Of a stretch of DNA of 64,000 nucleotides, positions 51,347 through 59,627 are shown piece after piece; positions within the stretch are counted from its first letter, which is position 1, and each line of letters opens with the position of its first letter. The translations under genes and the position numbers were made by a program. This DNA is from Cohnella sp. GbtcB17 (lineage in GTDB: Bacteria > Bacillota > Bacilli > Paenibacillales > Paenibacillaceae), in contig NZ_JAGXJW010000008.1 of the NCBI RefSeq assembly GCF_019091135.1, forward strand, positions 99,941 through 163,940, written 5' to 3'. The notes below the pieces were generated by a model. That model did not search any database. It worked only from the letters and a program-made list of their open reading frames with translations, and was not told where the DNA came from.

Positions 51347-52450
51347 TTACCTGATTTTCAGAACGACGCCAGAGGATGTCCGGTACCTCCCGCCTCGGTA
51401 CGCGCAGAACAGATAATCCGGGCGGCCGTCCCGCATGAGCAGCTGCGGCCGTTCGAATCTCCCCTCCCGATCCAGCCCGGGCATCGCTTCGTTGAAGTAG
51501 CTGGCGGCGTCCTTGTACGCGATGCTCGGTTCGCTCCAGCGGATGCCGTCGGAAGACTCGACGTACAAGCCGTATTCGTCGTTAAAGAAGCCCATATCGC
51601 GCATGATGGCTTTATATTTGCCGTCCTCGAGCCAGACGTAAGCGTCCTCGCATTGGATCTCTTCGCCATAAGACGAATAATCGATCACCGGGTTGCCGGC
51701 AAACTTGACATAGGGGCCGGCAAGCCGCTCGGATTCGGCGAAGCCGTATTTGCGGTTGCCGTTGAACTTGGCGGCCGTGACGCGATCCCATCCCTTGTAG
51801 TAGATCCGGTATTTGCCTTCCGGCGTCTCCACGAAGCCGGGATTGGAGGTGCAGAAGTCGTCCCAGGAAGAATTCGAACCGACGGGGATCACCGGTTCGT
51901 CTCCGACTCGCGTCCAAGGGCCGAACAGATCTTTGGAGATCGCCATTCCCACTCTTTTCGAATTCACCAGCCTGTGAAAGTAAGGTAAATACTGCGCTTT
52001 GGACATCTGGCGGATTTGTGCTTGGTCTATGCCCAGCGTCGAGCCGTCCGAGCCCATATACAGCATCATATAGCCGTCATTCACGCGATACACGGTCGGA
52101 TTGTGGATCGACCAGGAATCCCAGTGGTCCCCGCCTCTCCCCTTCAGCGCGACGCCCGCGAACGTATAGGGTCCTTCGGGACGATCGGCGACGGCATGCG
52201 CGACCTCGCTCGCCATCACCCAGCCGTCGAAGCCGTAGGCGTTGTCCCAGCGCGAATAAAAGACGTGAACTTTGCCGTCCGGCCCGTAGATGGGCGAACA
52301 GCACCAGACATAGTGATCCGGGTCTTCCAGAATGCGCCCGACAGGCGCCAGTCTGTGCATAAATTCGGATTCCCGCTCTTGCGCTTCCAGCATCTCGCTT
52401 CGCACAACCTTTCGCTTCGAATCGTTGCAGCCGCTCCGGCCGCCGGTCAT
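51347..52450 (-). CDS. Five-bladed beta-propeller glycoside hydrolase (GH43/GH117-like), system D
   Basis: 367 residues from the ATG that overlaps the permease stop (ATGA); an internal ATG 57 bp later (MLEAQERES) is also possible since neither has an ideal ribosome site. The fold is a five-bladed propeller: DHYVWCCSPIYGPDGKVHVFYSRW, WDSWSIHNPTVYRVNDGYMM, DDFCTSNPGFVETPEGKYRIYYKGW and EIQCEDAYVWLEDGKYKAIM provide acidic residues at blade starts. The HNPTV stretch resembles GH117-type enzymes, but I cannot decide between GH43 and GH117. No signal peptide, so it acts on imported oligomers. It is the last gene of importer D's operon. Confidence 0.8.
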   Translation of the reverse strand: MTGGRSGCNDSKRKVVRSEMLEAQERESEFMHRLAPVGRILEDPDHYVWCCSPIYGPDGKVHVFYSRWDNAYGFDGWVMASEVAHAVADRPEGPYTFAGVALKGRGGDHWDSWSIHNPTVYRVNDGYMMLYMGSDGSTLGIDQAQIRQMSKAQYLPYFHRLVNSKRVGMAISKDLFGPWTRVGDEPVIPVGSNSSWDDFCTSNPGFVETPEGKYRIYYKGWDRVTAAKFNGNRKYGFAESERLAGPYVKFAGNPVIDYSSYGEEIQCEDAYVWLEDGKYKAIMRDMGFFNDEYGLYVESSDGIRWSEPSIAYKDAASYFNEAMPGLDREGRFERPQLLMRDGRPDYLFCAYRGGRYRTSSGVVLKIR

Positions 52451-53331
52451 TCCTTGACGCTGCCAAGCACGATGCCTTTGACGAAAAACCGCTGCAAAAA
52501 CGGATAGACGACCAGAATCGGAAGCGATCCGATGATGATCTGTGCGGCCTTGGAGGTACGGTTCGATATCTCCGCCAGCAAATAAGCGTCCTCGGTCCGC
52601 ATGTTCTTGAAGTCCATCTGGATGATCAGCGTCTGTAAATACGTCGCCAGCGGATAATGCTCCGGCTTGTTCATATAGATCAGCCCGTCGAACCACGAAT
52701 TCCAGTGGCCCACGATCGTGAACAGCATGATGGTAGCCATGGCCGGCAGCGACAGCGGCACGAAAATGCGGCTCATGATCGTCCAATGTCCCGCGCCGTC
52801 GATAAAAGCGGATTCCTCCAGCTCCTTCGGCAAGTTGCGAAAAAAATTAAGCAGCAGAATGACGTTGAACACCTGTACCGCTCCCGGAAGCACCAGCGCC
52901 CATACCGAGTCCATGATCCCAGTCATCCGGATCGTCATGTAGGACGGGATCAGCCCGCCCTGGAACAGGATCGTGAATACGAACAGCCAGACCATCAGGG
53001 TCCTGCCGCGAAACGCCTGCACCCCTTTGGACAGCGGGTACGCGGTCAGCACGACGAGGACCATATTGATCAGAAAGCCGAGCGCTACGCGCTGCAGCGT
53101 GACGCCGAAGGAGCCTAAGAACTGCGCGTTTTTCAAAATATAGACGTAAGATTTGAGCGTAAAATCGACCGGCCAAAGCCGGACAAGACCGGCCGCGACC
53201 GCCGAGCTTGCGCTGAACGACATCGCCAGCACCTGAACGAGCGGCAGTATGCACAGCAGGGCGAGCGCGATCAGAAAAATATGATTGCATACTCGAAATA
53301 TTCTGGTTCCGACACCGCCGGAAAGAACCAT
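52447..53331 (-). CDS. Carbohydrate ABC transporter permease, YtcP/LplC type (importer D)
   Basis: 294 residues; the ATG of MVLSGGVG is seven bases after GGAAGGAGG (the TTG two codons upstream is not needed). EAA loop ELEESAFIDGAGHWTIMSRIFVPLSLP, tail FVKGIVLGSVKE. Clear paralogue of 24780-25661. It overlaps the propeller hydrolase start by four bases. Confidence 0.9.
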   Translation of the reverse strand: MVLSGGVGTRIFRVCNHIFLIALALLCILPLVQVLAMSFSASSAVAAGLVRLWPVDFTLKSYVYILKNAQFLGSFGVTLQRVALGFLINMVLVVLTAYPLSKGVQAFRGRTLMVWLFVFTILFQGGLIPSYMTIRMTGIMDSVWALVLPGAVQVFNVILLLNFFRNLPKELEESAFIDGAGHWTIMSRIFVPLSLPAMATIMLFTIVGHWNSWFDGLIYMNKPEHYPLATYLQTLIIQMDFKNMRTEDAYLLAEISNRTSKAAQIIIGSLPILVVYPFLQRFFVKGIVLGSVKE

Positions 53332-53363
53332 GCCCAAGCCTCCTTCCGTTCCGTTTCGTAAGA

Positions 53364-54263
53364 TCAGAATATCCGGTAATGGGCATAACGATAGGCCAGC
53401 CAGTACGAGGCGGAAATAAGCACGAAGGATACCGCCGATTTCATAAGGCCGAACGCCGTCGCGAGTCCGTACTGCGCGTCGACCAGGCCGACTCTGTAGA
53501 TCATCGTATCCAGAATGTCGCCGCTGTCGTACACGACGGGGCTGTACAGGTTGAACACCTGATCGAATCCCGCGTTCAGCACGTTGCCGAGACTAAGCGT
53601 CGCAAGCAGCACGATGATCGGCAGCATGCCCGGCAGCGTCACATGCAGCGTCTGCTTCCAGCGGCTCGCGCCGTCGATGACCGCCGCCTCGTACAGCACC
53701 GGATTAATCGAAGTCAACGCGGCCAAATAGATGATGGTATTGAAGCCGAATTCCTTCCAGACGTCGGACAGCACCAGCACGTAAGGAAACCAACGGTTGT
53801 CTCCGAGGAAAAATACCGGCTTGAAGCCGATCGCCTGAAGCGCCTGATTGACGATCCCCTCCGACGGGGAGAGGATGTCGATCAGTATGCCGCCAAGGAT
53901 GACCCAGGACAGAAAGTGCGGCAGGTAAATGAGCGTCTGCACGCCCCTTTTGACGACGGTGCGCGTCACTTCGTTCAGGAGCAGCGAGATGGCAAGCGGT
54001 ACGACCAGACCGGCTGCGATCTTCATAGCGGAGATATACACCGTGTTCCAGATGACCTGCTCCGCATCCGGGAGCGCCAGCGCGAACCGAAGGTTGTCGA
54101 GACCGACCCACTCCGAACCGAACCATCCTTTGAACGGCGTGAACTTCTGAAAGGCGATGGCGATGCCGGCCATCGGAACGTATTGATAGAGGACGATCAG
54201 GATAAGCCCGGGAAGCAGCATCAGGTAGAGGGGGAGTTCGCGTCTCGTTTTGCCGCTCAGCAT
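53364..54263 (-). CDS. Carbohydrate ABC transporter permease, LplB type (importer D)
   Basis: 299 residues from the ATG of MLSGKTRREL, after AAGGGGCGG; a GTG three codons upstream overlaps that site. It carries VPMAGIAIAFQKFTPFKGWFG and the EAA loop YEAAVIDGASRWKQTLHVTLPGMLP, ends YRYAHYRIF. Paralogue of 25678-26577 with the same gene order around it. Confidence 0.9.
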   Translation of the reverse strand: MLSGKTRRELPLYLMLLPGLILIVLYQYVPMAGIAIAFQKFTPFKGWFGSEWVGLDNLRFALALPDAEQVIWNTVYISAMKIAAGLVVPLAISLLLNEVTRTVVKRGVQTLIYLPHFLSWVILGGILIDILSPSEGIVNQALQAIGFKPVFFLGDNRWFPYVLVLSDVWKEFGFNTIIYLAALTSINPVLYEAAVIDGASRWKQTLHVTLPGMLPIIVLLATLSLGNVLNAGFDQVFNLYSPVVYDSGDILDTMIYRVGLVDAQYGLATAFGLMKSAVSFVLISASYWLAYRYAHYRIF

Positions 54264-54282
54264 TCCGTTCACCGCCCCTTCT

Positions 54283-55998
54283 TCACCGGCCGTCCATGAT
54301 CTCGTTGATCTCGCTGGTGATCGTCTCGCCGCCCAGCCTGTTCCAGGAGCTGACGAACTTGTCGAATTCGTCGATGGGCGCCGCGCCCATGATGATCTTG
54401 GTGAACGTCTCGCCCTCCAGCTTCTGCAAGGCCGACCATTTGCCGGCCATCGTCTCGGTCCGCCCGCCGAACAAATTGACGTTCAGATCGTCCGTGTACT
54501 GCTTGAACAGCACGGTGAAAGCCGAATCCTGCGGACCGTTCTGACGCACATCCGCCCAGCCCGATTCGTCGCCGCCGGCGTATCGGTTATAGGCGTCGTA
54601 CGCGCTCTCGTAATCGGTGAGCAGACTCTGATCTTTCTTGTCGATCGCTGCCCAGAGATTCTGGATGTCCTGCACGACCGCAGCGTTCGGCTTGTCGGAA
54701 ATGACGAGCGGGAAATTGGCCGTATTCATCTTCTCGCCTTTGGCATCGACCTCGGAACGGTACTTGGCGTTGTCCCTCGTTTTCCCGTACGACTTCTCCT
54801 GATAGAAGTTGAGCAGCTTGACCGCCGCTTCCGGATGCTTGAAGCCCTTGCGAACGACCGTATATTGCGCGGCCGGGAACGGTACGCCGGGCTTCGCCTC
54901 CGACCCGTCCACGGTCGGGATCGCATAGGCTTTCCAGTCCATGCCGGGATTTTGGCCGCGCGCGTCGGCGAGCGGAAAGTAGGAGTTCCAGTTTTCCCCG
55001 AACTGTACGCCGATTTTATTTTGCGCGAAGCTCTCGCTCGCTTTGTTGGGGTCCTTTACGGCAAATTCCCGATCGATTTGGCCCGCTTTGAACATTTCCT
55101 GCAGCTTGGCAAGCGCCGCCTTCGTCTCGGGAAGCGTGCTGCCGTAGGCGAGTTGCCCGTCCGCTTTTTTCACCCATTGCCCCGGATAGGCGCCGAACCC
55201 GTTCATATACCCGGTGATGCTGGCGATCGCGCCGTAAAGCCCCTTGTTCAGCGCGATTCCGTACGTATCCGCCGCTCCGTTGCCGTCGGGATCTTTCGTC
55301 GTAAACGCTTCGATGATCGCATGCAGTTCGTCCATCGTTTTGGGAGGCGTCAGCTTGAGCTTTTCCATCCAGTCGGTGCGCAACCATAACACCTGGGCGT
55401 TGTAGATGTTCGCAGTGATGTTGGGAAGCGCGAGCAGCTTGCCGTCGAACGTAGCGGACGCCATCGAGATGCCGCCGTCTCCCTGCATCAGCTCCTTCGT
55501 CCAGGGCGCGGCGTATCGATCGAATACGCCCGTCAGATCCTCCAGCTGTCCCGCATCCGCAAGCTGCTTCAATTGTGTGGGACTGACCGTAAAGATGTCC
55601 GGCAGATTGCCCGAAGCGATGGATACGTTCAGCTTCTGGTTGTAAGGGCTCGATTCGGACGCGTCCCCCGCCTCCGCGGTCCAGTCGTACGCGACCTTGA
55701 TCCCGAGCTCGCTCTCGTATTCCCGCGTCCATACGTTGTTGGCGATATCGTCGCCCGGCAGAAACTTCCACACCTTGTTGACCGCTTTGGCGGCATGCAC
55801 CTCGATGGCCGGATCGTACTTGCCGAACGGATCGGGCGCTTCGCCCGTCTGTGCCGCGGCCGTTCCGCCGCTCCCGGCGCCTCCGGCGCCGGACTTCGCA
55901 TTCGCGTTGGACGCGTCGTTCCCGCCGCTGCAGCCCGCCGTCGTCAATGCTGCGGCAAGGAAAAGCGAAAATGCCCATCGTCTCGTATTCGTCCGCAA
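54283..55998 (-). CDS. Substrate-binding lipoprotein, LplA type (importer D)
   Basis: 571 residues from a TTG start six bases after GGAGGGG. The signal peptide MRTNTRRWAFSLFLAAALTT ends AGC, Cys23 lipidated, then an Asn/Ala/Gly linker. The binding domain includes LPDIFTVSPTQLKQLADAGQ and the tail TFTKIIMGAAPIDEFDKFVSSW, almost the same as the importer B protein. TTG starts in both lipoprotein genes are probably a shared means of limiting expression. First gene of operon D, controlled by the promoter at 56052-56083 and perhaps by a cre-like site in its leader. Confidence 0.9.
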   Translation of the reverse strand: MRTNTRRWAFSLFLAAALTTAGCSGGNDASNANAKSGAGGAGSGGTAAAQTGEAPDPFGKYDPAIEVHAAKAVNKVWKFLPGDDIANNVWTREYESELGIKVAYDWTAEAGDASESSPYNQKLNVSIASGNLPDIFTVSPTQLKQLADAGQLEDLTGVFDRYAAPWTKELMQGDGGISMASATFDGKLLALPNITANIYNAQVLWLRTDWMEKLKLTPPKTMDELHAIIEAFTTKDPDGNGAADTYGIALNKGLYGAIASITGYMNGFGAYPGQWVKKADGQLAYGSTLPETKAALAKLQEMFKAGQIDREFAVKDPNKASESFAQNKIGVQFGENWNSYFPLADARGQNPGMDWKAYAIPTVDGSEAKPGVPFPAAQYTVVRKGFKHPEAAVKLLNFYQEKSYGKTRDNAKYRSEVDAKGEKMNTANFPLVISDKPNAAVVQDIQNLWAAIDKKDQSLLTDYESAYDAYNRYAGGDESGWADVRQNGPQDSAFTVLFKQYTDDLNVNLFGGRTETMAGKWSALQKLEGETFTKIIMGAAPIDEFDKFVSSWNRLGGETITSEINEIMDGR

Positions 55999-56021
55999 AA
56001 AATTCCCCTCCTCGTTATATA

Positions 56022-56035
56022 TGAAAGCGTGCGCA
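56022..56035. promoter_or_regulatory. cre-like site in the leader of the importer D lipoprotein gene
   Basis: TGAAAGCGTGCGCA matches the cre consensus at 12 of 14 positions, between the TATAAT box and the start codon, the usual place for a CcpA roadblock. Confidence 0.45.
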
Positions 56036-56051
56036 CGCCCTCCATGCCTGC

Positions 56052-56083
56052 ATTATAAGACGGGGAATGAAGGCGCCTCTACT
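56052..56083 (-). promoter_or_regulatory. Promoter of the importer D lipoprotein gene: AGTAGAG-N19-TATAAT
   Basis: TATAAT (56052-56057) and AGTAGAG (56077-56083) on the minus strand are separated by 19 bases, exactly as upstream of importer B. No TTGACA-like box. Probably activated by the YesN-type regulator encoded just upstream. Confidence 0.6.
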
Positions 56084-56091
56084 GGACAGTC

Positions 56092-57765
56092 TTACGATAG
56101 ACTGTCGTTTGTTGCCCTCCTGGCTTGATCGCGATATTCCTGCGGCGTCATCTGCATATGCCGCTTAAAAAAGCGATAAAAGTATGACGGATCGGCATCG
56201 AAGCCGACCGCGGCGGCAACCTCCTGAATGCGGCGGCTTTCTTCGCGAAGCAGCGCCTTGGCCTTGGCCAGCCGGATGCCGTTGATATAGTCCGACAATC
56301 CCGTACCCGTGATTTGTTTATACAGCTTGGAAAGATACGGCGGACTGAGCGACACTTCATCGGCGATTCGGGTGAGCGACAGATCGCCGGACAAATGCCG
56401 GACGACGAATGCCTGAACGGTTCCCACAAGCTCGCTTTCCCGCGAACGCGCGCCTCGCTCGAGCCGCTCGAACAATTCCGCGGCGAACAGGCCGAACAGA
56501 CCGAATGCCTCCACCCAGGAAACGCCCGTATCCATGCGCAGCAATCGCGAGAGCGGCAGCTTTTCCTCCAGTTCGTCCGCGCCTCCCGTTCGGTTCAAAT
56601 AAGAGAGGAAGAGGGTGACCAACGCATAATAGATTTCAAGCTTGAAGCGATCCTCCCATTCGCCGGAAAGAAAAAACGTCTCGTACGTTTCCCGAAACAG
56701 GTCGAAGAACAGCTCGCGCCTGCCCGTCTCGAGCAGCATGCCCAGCTCGTCGATTCGCGCTCTGCCGATGCGCAGCTGCTGTGACGAAGAATCCGGGCTC
56801 CCTGCCTCCGGCTGCGCGGCCGGCGGTTCGATCAGAAGAATCTCCTTGCCAAGCCCCAGGCCGAAGGTGAACAGCAGCCTCAGCGCACCGAGCTTGCGTC
56901 CGGCTTCGCGCCATGCGACTGGCTCGCGCGCTGCCGCGAACGACACGTGCCGGCGAAGCAGCGCGCTGCACGCGGCCTGAATATTTTGCAAAATGCCGTG
57001 TACGAACGAAATAGCCTCCTGCCAGGACTTCGGATCTCGTGCGCTTTCCGGAAGCTGGATGCACCAGACGAGCCGATGCTTGTCCAGCATGACGGACCTG
57101 CTCCTGACTTTAGGAGACAAGTATTCCTCCGCGATATTTTGCAGCGCGTAGATCAATAGCGTCCTGCCCGCCGTGTCGCGCTCGTCCTGCCACTCGTCCA
57201 GCCTCGCGAGCGCGAGCAGCACGGGCTCCTTGCTGTCCAGCCCCATATCCAGCTCCGCGAACTGCTTGGCGATCGCCGCTTCCGAATCGACATCCCCGTT
57301 CAGGATGCCCGACAGCACATCCTTGTGCAGCGAAGCACGGGCCAGCATAAGCTGATCCCTCGCTTGCTTCAGCAGCGCATCGGCGTCGAATTCCTTCGCA
57401 TATTCGTCGATCGCTTTGCGCACGGCCTGGACGATCGCCGCTTCCCCTTCGGTCTTCAGCAGGTAATCGAGCACGCCGTTGCGAACGGCCTGCCGAATAT
57501 AGTCGAAATCGTCGTACCCGGTCAGAAAAACGACTTTGCAGCGCGGCCACTTCTCCACAATGCGCGTCTGAAGGGCGAGACCGTCCATGCCCGGCATCCG
57601 AACGTCCGTCAGCACCAAATCGACCTTCGTTCGGGACATCCGATCCAGCGCTTCGCCGGCATGATAGGCGGCGTATATGTCCAGCTCGGGAAAATGCTCC
57701 CGCAGCAACTGCACGATTCCGTTTACGATGATCGGTTCATCGTCGACCACGATGACGCTATTCAT
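56092..57765 (-). CDS. YesN-type response regulator with AraC output domain (system D)
   Basis: 557 residues after GAGGAGTGAAGG. Receiver at 1-120 with the full acidic patch VDDE (residues 7-10), phospho-acceptor Asp54 in VLTDVRMPGM, FLTGYDDFDYIRQAV and the Lys of YLLKTEG. A long middle region leads to the AraC domain at about 450-550 (LTRIADEVSLSPPYLSKLYKQITGTGL and VGFDADPSYFYRFFKRHMQMTPQEYRD). It lies just downstream of its kinase gene and upstream of the lipoprotein operon it likely activates. Confidence 0.92.
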   Translation of the reverse strand: MNSVIVVDDEPIIVNGIVQLLREHFPELDIYAAYHAGEALDRMSRTKVDLVLTDVRMPGMDGLALQTRIVEKWPRCKVVFLTGYDDFDYIRQAVRNGVLDYLLKTEGEAAIVQAVRKAIDEYAKEFDADALLKQARDQLMLARASLHKDVLSGILNGDVDSEAAIAKQFAELDMGLDSKEPVLLALARLDEWQDERDTAGRTLLIYALQNIAEEYLSPKVRSRSVMLDKHRLVWCIQLPESARDPKSWQEAISFVHGILQNIQAACSALLRRHVSFAAAREPVAWREAGRKLGALRLLFTFGLGLGKEILLIEPPAAQPEAGSPDSSSQQLRIGRARIDELGMLLETGRRELFFDLFRETYETFFLSGEWEDRFKLEIYYALVTLFLSYLNRTGGADELEEKLPLSRLLRMDTGVSWVEAFGLFGLFAAELFERLERGARSRESELVGTVQAFVVRHLSGDLSLTRIADEVSLSPPYLSKLYKQITGTGLSDYINGIRLAKAKALLREESRRIQEVAAAVGFDADPSYFYRFFKRHMQMTPQEYRDQARRATNDSLS

Positions 57766-57769
57766 GCCT

Positions 57770-59515
57770 TCACTCCTCTTTTTCGATCGGAAGCCTTACC
57801 GTTATGGCTAATCCGCCCAAATGGCTTCTCTGCGCTTCGAGTCCGTAAGCGGCCCCGAAATAAAGCTGCAGCCGCCGATGAACATTGATCATGCCGGTCG
57901 TTTCTATATGCGCCGCAGGCGGCGACGACAGCAATCGCTGCAGGGCGTCCAGCCGCTCAATCGACAGCTGCTTGCCGTTATCCTCAATCGTTACCTTCAA
58001 GGACTGCCGCCCGGTCTCGAAGCGGACGACGATAAGACCGCCGTTCGTCATAGGCTCAAGCGCATGCTCGTACGCGTTCTCCAGAAGCGGCTGCAAGATG
58101 AGCCGGGGAACGCGCAGCGTGCGGCACTCCTCCGGCAGGTCTCCGATTCTCAGCTCGATCCGGCTCTCGAAGCGAATCGCCTGTATGGCGGCATAGTCCT
58201 TCAGGTGATTCACTTCCTGCTCCATGGACACTTCCGCCGAAGCGTTCCGGGTGATGCCCCGATAATAACCGCCAAGATGGCCGGTCATTTTGATAACATT
58301 GTCCAAATTGTCGTTTCTGGCCAGGAAATGAAGCGTGAGGAAACAGTTATAGAGAAAATGGGGATTGATCTGCGATTGAAGCTGCTTCAGTTCGGCGTTT
58401 TTCATGCGGATGTCCTGCTCGAAATTTTCCCTGATCAGCACGTCCAAACGTTGGACCATCGAATTAAACTGCCGGCTTAAATAACGAAACTCGAATTGGC
58501 TGCCTTCCTCGACCTTGGCGGCGAAATCCCCCTTTTCGACCTTCCGGAAAGCATTCACCAGCTCGCGCACGGGCCGATGCACCATGCGGTGAACGCCCAG
58601 CGAAAAGCCGGCCACCACCAGCAGGGACAAAAGGGAGAGCCCCCAAAGCCATCGGCGATATTCGTTCAGAGGCCCGATCACCGTTCGTTCGGGCATATAT
58701 ACGGCCAAATAAGCGTTAATATAGGGAGAATATTTATAGGAAACCCAGAAACGGGTGCCGCCTTGCTCGATAAGGGTATGGCCGAAGCTGCCGCTGCCGG
58801 GACCCAGCCTGCCCAAATATTCGGAAACCGGCCCGATCAGCATGCGATAGTCCGGATCGGAGATTCGCCAATCGCCGGACGCGCTCGCCATCAACGCCCC
58901 GCCTTGACCGGTCACGCTGTTTAGCGAGCTCACGATCCGTTCGTTGGACAATTCTACCTTGAGCGCGAACGAGACGGGCGCCGTCCCGTATGCGAATACC
59001 GGATACACCTGGTTGATGATCAGACTGTCCGCAAACCCGGATATGGGCGTGCCCTCGAGACTCGGATGCGCCTTCAGCGCGGCAAGTTCTTGCTCCGACA
59101 ACCCCGGACCGTAATCGTCCGCATGCAGCATGCGGCCGAGCGCGGGAAAATAGACGCCCACATCCTTGATATACGGGCTCGTCCGCTGGAACATCGAAAG
59201 CTTGTTCTGCACCGTAATCACGCTTTGCGCGCGCTCGTAATCGGACATTTCCCCGAACCAGGCGCTGGTCCGCTCGAAATCCTTGTCGGTTACGAACGCC
59301 GTTTTGAAGGTCAAAATGCGTTCGACCTCCGATTGAAAGGAAGCCAGGAAGAAATCGACCTGATTTTCCATGGAGGTGGAGATCTCCTCCCTGACCCGGT
59401 CCGAAGCGCGCGCATTCATAATAAGGCCAACGATAAAGATCGGCGCAAAAACGAGCAGAAAGGCGATCACGAGCTTTGGATAAATGCGAAGATTGTTAAG
59501 CCATTCCCTGACCAA
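57770..59515 (-). CDS. YesM-type membrane sensor histidine kinase (system D)
   Basis: 581 residues from a TTG start after AAGGGGGGAG. The first membrane helix is YPKLVIAFLLVFAPIFIVGLI, the second WGLSLLSLLVVAGFSLGVHRM near 290; a HAMP segment follows (VHRPVRELVNAFRKVEKGDFAAKV). The kinase motif is QSQINPHFLYNCFLTLHFL; the ATPase motifs are LILQPLLENAYEHALEP and IEDNGKQLS. Paralogue of the system B kinase, but without the cre site in its first codons. It probably senses a different extracellular sugar. Confidence 0.92.
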   Translation of the reverse strand: MVREWLNNLRIYPKLVIAFLLVFAPIFIVGLIMNARASDRVREEISTSMENQVDFFLASFQSEVERILTFKTAFVTDKDFERTSAWFGEMSDYERAQSVITVQNKLSMFQRTSPYIKDVGVYFPALGRMLHADDYGPGLSEQELAALKAHPSLEGTPISGFADSLIINQVYPVFAYGTAPVSFALKVELSNERIVSSLNSVTGQGGALMASASGDWRISDPDYRMLIGPVSEYLGRLGPGSGSFGHTLIEQGGTRFWVSYKYSPYINAYLAVYMPERTVIGPLNEYRRWLWGLSLLSLLVVAGFSLGVHRMVHRPVRELVNAFRKVEKGDFAAKVEEGSQFEFRYLSRQFNSMVQRLDVLIRENFEQDIRMKNAELKQLQSQINPHFLYNCFLTLHFLARNDNLDNVIKMTGHLGGYYRGITRNASAEVSMEQEVNHLKDYAAIQAIRFESRIELRIGDLPEECRTLRVPRLILQPLLENAYEHALEPMTNGGLIVVRFETGRQSLKVTIEDNGKQLSIERLDALQRLLSSPPAAHIETTGMINVHRRLQLYFGAAYGLEAQRSHLGGLAITVRLPIEKEE

Positions 59516-59573
59516 CAGGCTCCCCCCTTCAAAGTTGCTTAAGCCCGGCCGTCTGTCTCGCCATACGGCACAA

Positions 59574-59593
59574 AGCCCCGCATATGCGAGGCT
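59574..59593 (-). terminator. Hairpin between the secreted beta-helix gene and the kinase gene
   Basis: AGCCTCGCA and TGCGGGGCT pair on the minus strand and are followed by TTTG. Wider arms ATACGGCA and TGCCGTAT flank it. Likely terminator of the 59628-62066 gene; T-run short. Confidence 0.5.
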
Positions 59594-59627
59594 CCTTGTC
59601 GCTGCCGTATTCCTTTGTGACGGGAGA